A stretch of DNA of 64,000 nucleotides from the NCBI RefSeq assembly GCF_014805625.2, contig NW_023998415.1, positions 32,656,270 through 32,720,269 of the forward strand, read 5' to 3'. The stretch's first letter is position 1. Every line of letters begins with the position of its first letter. The DNA comes from Glossina fuscipes (Eukaryota > Arthropoda > Insecta > Diptera > Glossinidae). The translations under genes and the position numbers were made by a program. Under the pieces are notes generated by a model. The model was given only the letters and a program-made list of their open reading frames with translations. It did no database searches and had not been told where the DNA came from. This document shows positions 1 through 12,140 of the stretch, piece by piece.

Positions 1-1131
1 GTACTTGTCGGTTATGTGCTTATGTTAAAGCGAATTGTTTTAATTTTTTCGAAAATGTTTCGATATAATATTAACGAGTATTTCATAAATGAATTTTTTT
101 AGTTTTACTGAAATTTCATCCGTAGAATTTTAAGTCAAAATTGCCCAAATATATTATAATCAATAGTGAATTGTTCGATGAAAATAGAAAAATATTTTGA
201 TACCCATTCTTTGGCAAATTGAAGCATCCGTTTAAGTAAATTTCTCAGTTCTTTTTAAAAGAGTGAAAAGTTCATTCACTTAGATTTTCAAAAGTCTCCT
301 GCAGACTGATTGCATTGCGCCATCAACTAAACACCTTTTCAGAGATTGACTAGTTTTAGGGCGATTGATGCCAAAACTTTGTCTTATTTTTGTCATATTT
401 TTCATATGATCCGTAAGACAGAGGGTGTATCAGATTTGCCAAATATTTTGAAAGTGTAGAAATATTAGTAGCAGTCTTTATACATTTAAAACATGCCGGT
501 TCAGTCCAAAAAAGAAATCAATTTAGTCGCACGACAGTCTCTTCGTCTATCCGTCCTTTCACTTTATTCTCGATTACGGCCCGAATTATGTTTATGGAAA
601 GCTAGACTGGTCTCATTTTCGTTTAATTATCCGATAAAATGCTTCAAGTCGGTTGATAACAAATAATAATCCTTTTTTCTAAGTTATAGTCATGGGTTCG
701 AAAGTGTACCGATTTTTGCTCAGACCTTTAAAATGCATTTTAGTGAAGCTTTGCTACCAACAAACACAAAGATTGGAGAGATGTTCCCTCTATCGTAAAT
801 GAAGCTCGATTATGAACTCGATTGTAAGGCCGAATAATTTTCTCCTTGCTTCTTGTGGACCTGGATATTAGTCATAAATATATCTTATATGCTTTAGTTA
901 TCGCCCGAATCCTATATCCGAATAAGTAAAAATCGCAGCTAACAAGCCACCGTTCGAAGGATCAAAATTCCAATACAATATAATTTGCTTTGGTACTATC
1001 TGTAGTGAGTCCTCAATCGGTAAAGGCATAACACTTGCCAGTTGGGCATACAAAAAGACGGCGTACAACAACATTACATCAGTCGAGTAATTAACACAAA
1101 TCGAAAACTGAGTGTGTGAAAAAGTCAATGA
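1..1131. other. AT-rich non-coding DNA, no gene seen
   Basis: No long open frame, tRNA-like box or terminal repeat was recognised. It is plausibly part of the large intron upstream of the LRR exon at 12141, or intergenic. Confidence 0.5.
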
Positions 1132-1401
1132 GAAAAACGGGGCAGCACTCAAATCAAACATAACGCGAATTACACAATAACGGGATTCCTTCGATCTGGC
1201 AGCGGTGACCATCTGGCAAATAAATGCAAACATGAGAACCTATCCATAGAGAACATATGCCATATCTGCAATAGTAAAGGGCATTTAAGCTTGATATGTC
1301 GCAAGAATAAAGCTATAAATGATGTAGGCGGCGATGGAGGCGGCAGGCTGGATAGCGGAGGAGTTGCCACAAGTAGAATCATGGAAATTGATCGAAATTG
1401 A
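1132..1401 (+). pseudogene. Gag-like zinc-knuckle relic of a retroelement
   Basis: The frame is open from just after a TGA at 1129 to a TGA at 1399-1401, with no natural ATG start. Around 1258-1299 it encodes CHICNSKGHLSLIC, which fits the nucleocapsid CX2CX4HX4C zinc knuckle. Just upstream, residues reading GSGDHLANKC (about 1198-1227) look like the second half of another knuckle whose first two cysteines are lost (replaced by Phe and Ser). Tandem CCHC knuckles are typical of retroelement Gag proteins, where they bind genomic RNA during packaging. The frame ends in a Gly/Asp-rich stretch. No LTR, protease or reverse transcriptase was seen nearby, so this is a fragment. A cellular CCHC protein is the alternative, but the damaged first knuckle and isolation favour a relic. 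Confidence 0.55.
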
Positions 1402-4384
1402 TATTGAAAAGTAAGATGAATAAAACTGAAGCAGTAAGCAGCCTACAGTAGCACACTAAAAATTCAGCGATGTGTTAAACGAATGACCAAACTTATGATT
1501 ATTGGTCCGAAAAATGAACGAGATGTGTAAAAATAAATCCAAAATGATCGTTTGAAATGACAAAATACATCGCATCGACGCGGCCAGGGTCAGTAAGCAC
1601 AATCGCGCAAGCACAATACACAAGTATGTGAACATAAATTTGACAAACAGTATACAGTCTATGACACAAATCAGTAATATGTTGACAATAAGCTTCCGAA
1701 GCAGAGCAGCCGTAGTGCAGATGGCAATGTGGAATTAGATTAAACTTCCAGTGCTTAAGATAAAGACGACAAATAGCCTCCGGACCGTGTCAACGGTGCG
1801 CCAACTTCTAGGGCAACAATTTCACCTAAGGATACAAGCACCGTTATCCAGATTATCATCAGTTTAGTTGTCTTTTGAATTTTTGAAAAGTTTTCGTACG
1901 CATTCTTCTTCGTCATAGTCATGTCGACTTAAAATATGAATCGATTTTTAATTCTTCTTATTTAGGTTTCATTTGTAAATTAAAAAAAAAAGTATTTTTT
2001 TTTTTTGTCGCCGCTTTAATATGATAAACGAAATGAGTGTTCATTTAAGAAAATTAGTAATGATATATGTTTGGTTGTAACGTCTTTCGTTGTATTAGCC
2101 TTACGCAATCAGTGGTGCGATCGAAGTTTACAATGTACATAAACTTTTCCTCTTTATTACTTAACTGCATTATGTTCAGCTACAATCTTAATATTTTTTA
2201 TAATATTTCATTTATATTTAAAGCCCTTTTAAAAATTTATAACATTTCCTTACTGAGTTAGAAGGTTAAATATTTGCAAGTTTTAAATGTTTGCATAAAG
2301 AAGAGTAAAATATAAAGTTTCCCTACATAAATTAGTTTATTTATATATATATATAGATATTTGTGTATATGTATAGGTTTGTATATTCATGACCGAATGG
2401 TTTAATTTAAACTTTCTTATGAATAAAATTACACTAAAATGTTCAAATGCATGATATTAGAAAAGTTCTTCGAAAGCATCAAGTGGTATAATAGTATTTT
2501 TAAATGGTTGGTAAGAGACTATGTCGTAAAAACATTAGACAAATGTGAGGATAAAACTTGGACAGGTTTCACCAAAATAAATAAATATTTGGTTCTAGTG
2601 TGAAGATAATGTAAAAATGCAAAATTTAAACTTTGGTAACAGATTGTGCATAGTCGTATTAAATCCTCTTTACATGATGACGTGGACAATGAATGACTGA
2701 TCTAATAAGATTATAATAGGAAAATACCAACATCAATTTACACAAGTCTCTTTGCGAATGTTTTTGGCAAATTTCTTAGTTCCACTTTCGTGCTTTTATT
2801 CTGCAATTTCAAGAGAATCGTGCCCGTCTCCCGCCTTCTATTGGTAAAACATAGAACCATATTATAGGCAAACGTCGGACAGAGGGACAGCCGCACTCAA
2901 ATCACGATTGAATGACATCAAGTTAGACCGTCGATATGTTACAAGCTCTCAAGGTGCTGCATACAGGCGCACAAGCGCTTAGGTAGTGCACGATATACAA
3001 AGAACTAAAAAAACAAAAAATCATATTTGCTTTGCTGCAAGTTTTAAGCGCTAACCACATCAAACAAATATTTTTGCACATAGAAACTATGAAGTATTCC
3101 TTTGCAAGCGAACGTGACGGTTTGCCTACCAAAATTATTCTTTCAATGACACTTTAGAAAGATGGACACAGCAGATATTATATAGTTAAAAAGCGCTTTA
3201 TGCCCAATTTTTTCAGTCATAAAGTTAAGGAAAATCAATAACAGAAGCGCGGACGGATCGAGTAGGCTTAACTCAATATGTAATTGTTTGATAATCGAAA
3301 ATATACATTCGTACTTTACGAAGTGTCCGCAGCGTATGTTTTGCTTGTTACGAACTGATGATATCTAACGATAATGGCAAGTATGCCGCCGTCTTTTTTT
3401 TTGGTCGGTATCGATATCGAAAAACTTGTGTGGACTTGTAATTTTAATTGAAACAAGTTGCAAGGTAGACGCTGCCAAAACTTTGCATATTTTTGGTCAC
3501 TCGTACACGTTCACGGCCGGCCATCCGTCACCCACCCCATCATTTCTTCGAAAATGTAACACAAAGTTCATGCACGTAATATACGTAAGTGTGTCGCTTA
3601 GTTTTGTATGAAAATCTGAAAAGGAAAATATTTTTAAGACTGTAAACAGGTCTAAACCTATAGGTCTTTGCTATAGCAAAGATCGATTTAAATGCGAACG
3701 TGATAGATGTCTCCATAGGTTCGATTGGAAAATTATCGCATTCGTTCAAAACTAAGGCACTTGCAATCAATAAGTAGAACTTTAGTGTTTCTTCTAAGAT
3801 GCAATAAAAGGCAAACACAAATTACTTTTACAAAATATGAAAATTTTTAATTAAATTTCAAAAATAGATTGAAAATTTGTTCTTTGCTCTTTTTAATCAT
3901 ATTTCGATTTATTATCGAAAAAGAAAACTTTTCCTTTTTTAATTGATTTGCTTTCGGTCCTTCAATCGACCAGAGATGATATGATTAAGTTGCTGCACTG
4001 CTCCCCATTATCGTCAAGCAAATCAATTCATTGTTGTTATTAATATTGTTTGCCCTTTTGTTTTCTTCTCTATGAATGGGCGGATAATCGCTTGTTTGCT
4101 TAACAAATTAGATTTACAAGCAACTGATATATAAGTGCGAGGATGAGAAAAAGTGCTAAAGCGCTTGGAAATGATATTGATTTGGGTGGAATCAGTAATT
4201 TCAACTAAATCTCTGCGAAACGTCAGCATTATTTAGAAAAACAAAAAGATTAACTTAACACAATAATAAATATTTTCCAAGTACATGCATATACATGTGC
4301 ATACATACATTAACATACGTTCTTATGTGCATACAAAAATGTTACCCGGGGAAAGTTGCCTATTCTAAGCGCGTTCTTTCTTTC

Positions 4385-4386
<2 letters not shown>
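1402..4386. other. AT-rich non-coding DNA
   Basis: It contains short A/T runs and a small TA tract near 2345. The open frames are short, lack recognisable domains and do not look coding. No element boundary was found. Confidence 0.45.
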
Positions 4387-4422
<36 letters not shown>

Positions 4423-5460
4423 TACAAAGAAAATGAATATTTTAAGTGATTTTATTGTTATGAAAGGTTTTTTATGCTCGGTTACGTTGTTTTTATACTT
4501 TTTTTTTTTTTTTTGTTCTCTATCTCGTAGTTTTTTTTTTTTTTCCTTTTTTGTTTTTCGTTTTTATTAAGCTAAAGGAGTTATGGCGAAACAACAAACA
4601 GACTTTTTAGGAGTAATTGACCCATGAGAATGTTGTTGTAACGCTTAGAAAAGCACAATATTATACATAGGCTTACACAGTTGCAAAAAAAAAAAAAAAA
4701 AAAAAAATGCAAAAACGGTACATATGTATATAAGTATATAAATACTTATTTTTAAAGAAATTTTTTTTTTTTTTTTTTTCTAAATTATTTACAACTGTTT
4801 GCCTCTGTTCTTTTATAATATTTTAACTTTTTTATATGAATTGTAAGCAACTGGGGGGCGTTTAATCATAACTCTAAACATTTGCAGCATACATACACAC
4901 AGTGCATATTACAAACATACGTATGTGTATTGTGTAGACATATTTAAGGTATGTTTGTGCAAGCATTTTACTTATGCATGCACACGCAGATATGGCCACA
5001 TAACAAAAGTGTTTTTTTTTTTTTTTTTTTTTGTTTTGTTTTCCTTCTTTTTTGTTTTTCACTCACTAACTGTTATTGTTTTTGTTCTTTTTTTATCTTT
5101 CATTTGGTTTGTTTAGGTTTTAAAACCATAGAATCATATTGCTATTCCGAGTTAGTTTTGTTTTTGTTATGCTCCTCGTCTTCTTTGCTTTTATTGCCAT
5201 CGTAGTGGTCTTTCTTTCTTCAACACTGTTGTTGTTTATTTTTTTTTTTTTTGCACTTTCCTTCGAACAAATAGACAACAACAACAACAACAACAACAAC
5301 AATAGCAACAAGAATGACAACTTTCACATACCCATAATGACAGTCAGAAAACAAGACAGATACAACAAATTAACATATATATTGTATGTTATTGTTATTG
5401 TTGTTTTTGGCTTTGTTATATTTATGTCAAAATTAAAAATTTTTGTTTTTAATTCTTTTT

Positions 5461-5493
<33 letters not shown>

Positions 5494-5560
5494 TTGTTTT
5501 GTTTTCAATTTATTCATATGGTTGCGGGTGTATAAATCTGCATATGTAGAGAAATTCACA
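4387..5560. repeat. T-rich low-complexity block with poly-T, poly-A and ACA microsatellites
   Basis: Homopolymer T runs sit at 4387-4419 (33 T), about 4500-4514, 5012-5031 and 5463-5492 (30 T). A poly-A run lies near 4685-4706, and a (ACA)n/(CAA)n array at about 5276-5302. The plus strand is strongly T over A. Phe- or Leu-rich open frames on both strands arise from these runs and are not genes. Confidence 0.85.
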
Positions 5561-8500
5561 TAAACTTTTATGTTCTTCATTTCATAAACAATTTGGTGGT
5601 TAAAAGCTAACAGCAATGTAAGAAGAACAAAAAACCATTATAACAGTGATCGTAGCGACAATCAGCAGTAGATGTGACAACGACAGCGGCGTCAAACCGA
5701 ATAATGGACGCGAAATGACTTTGAAAAGATTTTATTAATTAAGACAAACTCTAAAGCCATCTCTCAACGGTAGCTGACAATTGTGTCTTCAAATTTTTTT
5801 TTTCTTGTTTTTCTTTTCATTTATTTTTGATGTCGTCGACCCAAAATCAAACATTAACTATATCATTTTAAGAGCTTGGTCACTTCTTCTTACGAAGCTT
5901 ACTTAAAATTTTATTCGTTCATCTTTTTCGCCAGTTAAATCGATCTGACGAGATCCTATTAATTACAAAAAGAAAACAAAAAAAGAAAAGCTATACGCAA
6001 ATGCGATCATTACAGACTAAGATTCAATGGGAAAGGTGCGTGCAGCGCCCCAAAGCGAAAAGAATTCTAAACTAACATATGAAGAATTGTGCTTACGTGA
6101 AGTGCTTTTGTGCAAAAAGTCTGGACAATGGTAAATCTACTTACTAAACCGAAAAGACAAAGCAAAGCTGTCCAAGTCGCCTCTTGATAACCGAAAACCA
6201 AAGTGCTGATGCTGCTTAATCCCCTTTGAACGAGTACATTACCAGATCGAAAGGCTTATTGCAAAATGGGCTCGTTACGTTTCGGACATCCAGAAGAGGG
6301 TTGCAGAGAGACTGTAATATATGTCATATACTTTCTTGATCATTATCAAAATTGAAATCGCCAAACCACCCAACTAAAAACTACGACAACAAAGTGCCTG
6401 CAAAACGTTGGAAGGTATGGCATGCAGGCTGGAATTGAAAATGGGCAAAATCAGTTAAAATGCACACCTATCCTGCAATATAGGCGGAGAGCACTTCTGT
6501 TTAGAAAAGCAAATAAACTAAATTTTTTGCCGATTTCTCCTAAATTACACAGCTAAGGCAACGGTAAATACTTTCATATATATGGTCTAAGGAGTACATG
6601 TGTTTCCCAGCGTTCCCACCCACTCCTCTTGGAGTTACCTCAATACCGCACAACACACTACCGCGACTGGCCGTACTGTTTGCCTTTCGGACACTCGACC
6701 TACCAGTAGTCTTTCCCCGCCTCATCTGATTCATCATCATTTTCAAAACGAAGGGTCACCTTCCTCACCTCACTTTTCCTCATCATCAGCGTGCTCGCGT
6801 TATAAGAGACGTCACCAGAGTGCCTGATAATAGTGAAGAAAATAAAATTATGTAATGTAATGTTATACAATTATTTCATTTGATAGGTCTCTGCCCGAAT
6901 AATAGCGAAACGCGGGCTGGACAAAAGCTGGCAAGACGAACATCGCAATGTTTGAACAAATAAGTTGAGCGCAACAGAAATTCTGACGGCAACCTGGGAA
7001 ATGGTCGTGACTCAGCTTACAGACATCGCGGGCAATTCAAAGCACGTAGAAAATCGGGTTTCAACTGAAAGCTTAAACATGACTTGTCTTCTTGTCTTGT
7101 ATTTCGTGCTACGAACGACGACAGAACAAAAGTTCCGTTGTGATAGTATGTCAACCGTCCGTTCGCCATGTATTTACAGCAGCAAACCCGAGTTTCGTCG
7201 CGATTCATAACCGATTTCAAAGGAACCGAACGCAGTTCATTCTGTGAAATAAAGCAATCAACGGCGAAATTATTGCCACGTTTGAGTAATGAAGCAAAAA
7301 ACAAATGACCGCACTTGACAGAAAGGGAAGCATTGTTCCACTGAAGGCTACCTCGAGAAGTTCGCCAATTTTCCCTAAAAACTGAATACCGGACCTATTG
7401 AAAAACGTTGCCAGGAGACCGCGGTCGAGCTAAAACTCTAAGACTCTTTTTTTAAAAGAAGAAGATTTTATACTTCAGTAAAATATTTTTTCGCAAGTTG
7501 TTGATGCGTTGTTTGTGTTGCACTTCTACGAATATTCTCGTATATTTTTATTTATTTATTGGGAGAGAATGAATTCTTATCGCATCAAGAGAAGAATGTT
7601 TGAAAGTTGATAGTCCACAGAAAACTTCAAACAAAAACAAATTTATTGCTCTATATTTACAATTTTTGAAAAGACAAGGTAAGGTCACGGTCGTCAATGG
7701 AATGTGCGTCAACACTTTTAGCTTTGCATCTGCATATATAGATTACATGTAATAAGTAAAGAACCCGATATTTTTCCTTTTTTTTTGGCTTTTGGAAGCA
7801 GAGATTTTCTCGGCGTAGGTTGTACCGTCGACGCATCTTTCAACTGATGTAACCCTTTTTTGCCGCCTACTTGCGTGCAAGTGTTTGCAATTTGAGATCG
7901 AACATTGCACAGACGAATACACGGACAGACGAGGATTTAAGAAGTCAATTAAGAATTCGATGTCGATCAAACCTACATATGCTTTATGCGCCTATAGCTT
8001 CCCTTTGGGAGAAATAAACGAGTGATTTACTTGCATACTCGGAGCCAAATGAGCATAAAGCTATGGAAAAATTTGGCAATAGAATGCGTAAAGATACGAT
8101 AGCGATTCTGTGAAGCCCATCGGCGCGCACTGTAAACAGAAAAGGAATCGCAACTGATAAAAACCTAATAATTTTTATTACATTAAATATTAAATTCAGG
8201 CCGATCATGACTTCTATCTAATTGCTTATTATATTTTTTTGAAACTCTTATCATAACCATGTTGCCGGTCCTACAGATTGACGTACATGCATTAGCTTTC
8301 GGTATAGAGCAGGAGTAATTCTAATAGTTTCTTGGATTATTTTATGAACAGATTGTAAAATATATATATGTAACGAGAAACTACTTTCACTTGAAGAATT
8401 TGTGACATATGCTGGCGGGAGGTAACAAAATTGTTTGTTCTTTAATTTTAGAAGGAAAATTGAGAGCTGTGCATGTCTTAAGTGCTGTCGATGAACAAAC

Positions 8501-10860
8501 TAGAAAAGATCGTGCACTTGACTTGTCTGACTTGATTGTAGCATAAGCCAAGTGCTCTAATTGCAGACAATGCAACCAAAGCTTTCGCGTTCAGCATGGA
8601 TCAGAAGCGTCCTCGTATAAAGTTACGCAACAATCATTCGTTTCTGTTTAATGCCATCAAAGGTTACTTATACCGTAAAGGGAGAAAGACAAAGACAGAG
8701 AGAGAGAAAGAGTGAGAGAGAAAGAGAGAGAAATAGAGTAGCTTAATGACGTTACTTACATGTTCTTTAATTTCGCAAAATCTGCATTCACGCTTGAAAC
8801 ACATGCGAACTATTTCTCGAGCCACAAGAGCGAAGTAAAGCGTGCACTAATCATCGTGGTTAGTTAGACTTGAACGTAACAAACTTAAAAATCTTTTCTC
8901 AAGTTACTTTCGTACAAGTTACTTCAATACAATTCAGAATATCAAAATATCGTGAATTGTTATGGTAAGAGAAGCACCTTAATGCACATTATCTCATTTT
9001 TTGATTACCTCAAGTTTTTTCTCACAAAAGATTTCTTCTTATTTGTAATTAGTAATGCATATGTTTTAACGTCGCTAATACGCTTACTATTCAATAAGAT
9101 TTTAATGATTGACGTAGAAAATCCAGTGAAGTCAGCTCAACGATAAAACTGTAATAGTAAACATATATAATATATGTATTTATAACATGTCTTTGAGCGA
9201 ACAAATAATACATACGTGTTTGAAGTGAATTCATAAGTACTTACATCTAACGCATACACACAAATATGATAATACGTATGTATAGAGTTTTGTTGAAACA
9301 TAGTTTCATCGTTACAATATCAGCAGGAAATGCAATTGAATACAGTTATATATAAAGATAGTTTTTCGTAAAACTACTCAAATGATTCTAAATGAGATTT
9401 AGTTCAAAAGTCCTTAATTTACTATAAACATAAATGAATATATACACATACATACCTATATAATAAGTTAGTTATACAATCTTTACGCATATTATGGAAA
9501 ATTAGTATTGCAAGAAACATTAGTTTCGTTTTTGTAACTGTAACAAGTGCACTCCGCTCTGTTCTTCTCTTCTGTGTAGAGCACTTGAGACTTGAGTATT
9601 TAAATTCGGGCAAGCATGTGTCTAAATGCATCTAAATGAGTAGATTTTTTCTTTCTAGTCTGATTATTACTTATATACTCTTTGATTACCCTATCACTGG
9701 CAGGCATATTAATTTGAGTAGGTGACATGTAACGCCACAAGAATATTTCATGTATATCTCAACAGCCTTCGGGTTTGTCAACTATGTATTACTTTAACTT
9801 AACGAATCAGCCGTCAATCTAATATTTTAATATATTTCTATAAATTAGTAACTTGTACTTGCTACAAATTGCCTTAAACAGGGTTTACACTGATACTGAT
9901 TTTAGGGATGTCATTGAATATAACGGATGTTTACGCAAATAATTCCAATCACATAAATAATTCCAGATCCATTTTACTTTGCGAGGTTTATAAAATATCA
10001 CGAAAATTTAATAAAAATTATATTTAATATACAAGCAGAAAAAAATTATGCTACCAATAATGTCAACATATCAACTTCCAATACCTATTTGAGGCAAATA
10101 CAGACAACTAACTTTGACCCTACTTCACCCTGTCTTCACTTTTGCATGGCTTTGGGCTCTTTTTTGTACAATATGCGACGAATGCTTGATTTTTTTGCCT
10201 GTTTTCAGCTAAAATCGGGCGTATGCTCGAAATTACTAATGTGAACGCTGCGTAAACGAACTTCATACCCCGTTAAAGACAGGCGGGGAGTGTATGTAGG
10301 TTTCATGAGCGGGACTTGTATTCATGCTTCATATAAGGGCGATGAAAACTGTTGCTTTCTGAATACAGGCTATCTCGTAGAAGAAAAATATTTTATTAAT
10401 AATATATTAGGTGTGCAAATATGTTCGTTCCGCTGAAATTGATTGCTTCGTAAAACGTACCCATCGCGTTCAATTTTCCCGGAATCGCAGTTATAGATAA
10501 CTTGGCTATTGATGTTCGAACCGTGCCGGTTTCACTTTTTTGTTCGGATGTTGTTCAGTGTATGCCGCAGTTTAAAGAGATGGATGGCACAGCGTTTTTC
10601 TCGGGTTTTTATTGCATTAATCGAAGAAGACATGCAACCGAAGCTACGGAAATGATTGCGTTGGCTGGAAATGCAACTGCGATAAGCTACGAAATGGAGT
10701 AAGTTAGAAAGTGTTTGGCTACTTTTTAGTCATGAAGACGTGATGAAAATTCGCATACGTCCGTCCGTCTTTCGCAAAAATAACCAAGAAGATAAATTTC
10801 AGTTTAGGCTGGGAGATTTTACAGCACCCGCTATATTATCATATATAGCAGATCAGCGGT
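5561..10860. other. Non-coding DNA with one GC-richer patch
   Basis: Mostly AT-rich, with a GAGA-type purine run at about 8690-8735. Around 6600-6830 base composition is noticeably less AT-rich and a 75-codon Ser/Pro/His-rich plus-strand frame is open, but I see no matching splice acceptor or domain. A 66-codon frame at 10502-10702 is likewise unassigned. Confidence 0.4.
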
Positions 10861-10983
10861 TCATTGAAATTTGAAGATGTGCGAAAATGCGTCGACGGCT
10901 ATTTCGCCTCCAAATCCGCAATGGATATACCATTAGCAACTCGAAAAATGGCAAAAGACAATGGTGCACAATTCGATTATTGA
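10861..10983 (+). pseudogene. Mariner transposase C-terminal relic
   Basis: Forty codons from 10861 to a TGA at 10981-10983 read SLKFEDVRKCVDGYFASK and finish NGAQFDY. This follows the usual C-terminal segment of mariner (Tc1/mariner) transposases: an EDVxKWxDxxFASK helix, a short basic linker, and an aromatic ending just before the stop. Immediately before it, in another frame, IADQRF resembles the ADQHF that normally precedes this segment, suggesting a frameshift. None of the catalytic core is preserved upstream. The match is by pattern memory only, so it could be coincidental, but the collinear order and the stop position argue for a true relic. Confidence 0.5.
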
Positions 10984-11821
10984 GCTTTGCAACAAGTGTA
11001 TGTTAAATATGTCTGAGTTTTATCAAAAAACAACAGGACTTTATATATTTTTCAATACATAGTCACTTTATGGTACTAACGATGTTATTATACGCAAACA
11101 GAAAGAGTCTGAAGCGAGAGGTGTGATTTCAGATTTTCAGATTATGTCAAAACACATGAAGCGCACCATGTCGCCATTTGCATTTTTATTTCTACCCATA
11201 TTTTGCACAATACACTGAACACTGATTCCAAATTGTTCAAATTAAAGTTACATTAAATACAGACGTTTTTAGACGTTGTTTATTCGTGTTGAGGCGTTTC
11301 TTCCTTTTCGGTGCTAGCCTTCATGGTTTCCTATCGTTGCACTAGAAAGCTTACTGATGTGGTGTTGTTTGAGAATAAGAACAAAGAACCAAATTATGAT
11401 TTGAACAATCAAACAAACAAGCAAAGAGGGTAAATCAATAAAAAAATCACATACTGATCTCGCACAAATTTATGAATTCATTGGAGCGTATTTGGGGTTT
11501 TACAAGATGCTTGACAAAAAAAAAAAAGAAAGAAAATAGCCTTTGGGAAGCAACTGTGAACATCAATTATATTTCCATGTCGGCAGAATATGTTTTGCAA
11601 TGTTTGACTAGAAGCAGCCTCCCTCTCAGAATAATGTAAAAAACATTATTGTTGCCGGCATTACTGAAGCGAATTTGAAAACATTCCGACTGCTATTTGG
11701 GGATAATGAAAAGAATGCAAGGAGGGAAGGCTTGCTTATAAAAGGCAAAAAGTACAAGATTAATAATTGTTAAATCTCCGACAGTGTGTGCATGTGTAAA
11801 GCCTGTCTACTGTCTATTTTC

Positions 11822-11862
<41 letters not shown>

Positions 11863-12140
11863 TCCTCTACTCCTCTCCGCAATTGCCTGAAAAGGCATTT
11901 ACCAATTTTTCCATGTCAAAACGTCAATTGTTTTAAAAGCTGAAAAATAGAATTTTATCTCTCTAGCCTCTCTATGCTTAGTAAGGTACAACGTGTACTA
12001 GACATTAAACTATAGGAAAAAATATGTTGCTCTTGTTTCTGTTATAATTTTACTACGAAACTTACATTTATGATTCAAGCTAAACTCCTACGAAGTTTCG
12101 TTCTTGTTTTTACGTGTTCCTGCGTTTCTTATATTTGCAG
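10984..12140. other. 3' part of the intron before the LRR exon
   Basis: No coding signal. A 33-T run lies at 11827-11859 within a pyrimidine-rich stretch. The segment ends in a good 3' splice site, TTCTTATATTTGCAG, whose AG is at 12139-12140. Confidence 0.6.
12126..12140 (+). promoter_or_regulatory. 3' splice acceptor of the LRR exon
   Basis: A pyrimidine-rich stretch ends in TTGCAG directly before the NNFICDC coding sequence. LRR-cap homology begins exactly at this junction, which supports the site. Confidence 0.75.

Noticed and set aside
4295..5549. Phe/Leu-rich open frames on both strands
   Set aside because: They are translations of poly-T, poly-A and ACA runs.
6600..6827. Ser/Pro/His-rich frame in a GC-richer patch as a host exon
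   Set aside because: The nearest acceptor-like site at 6552 gives stops in every frame before it; no domain or donor support.
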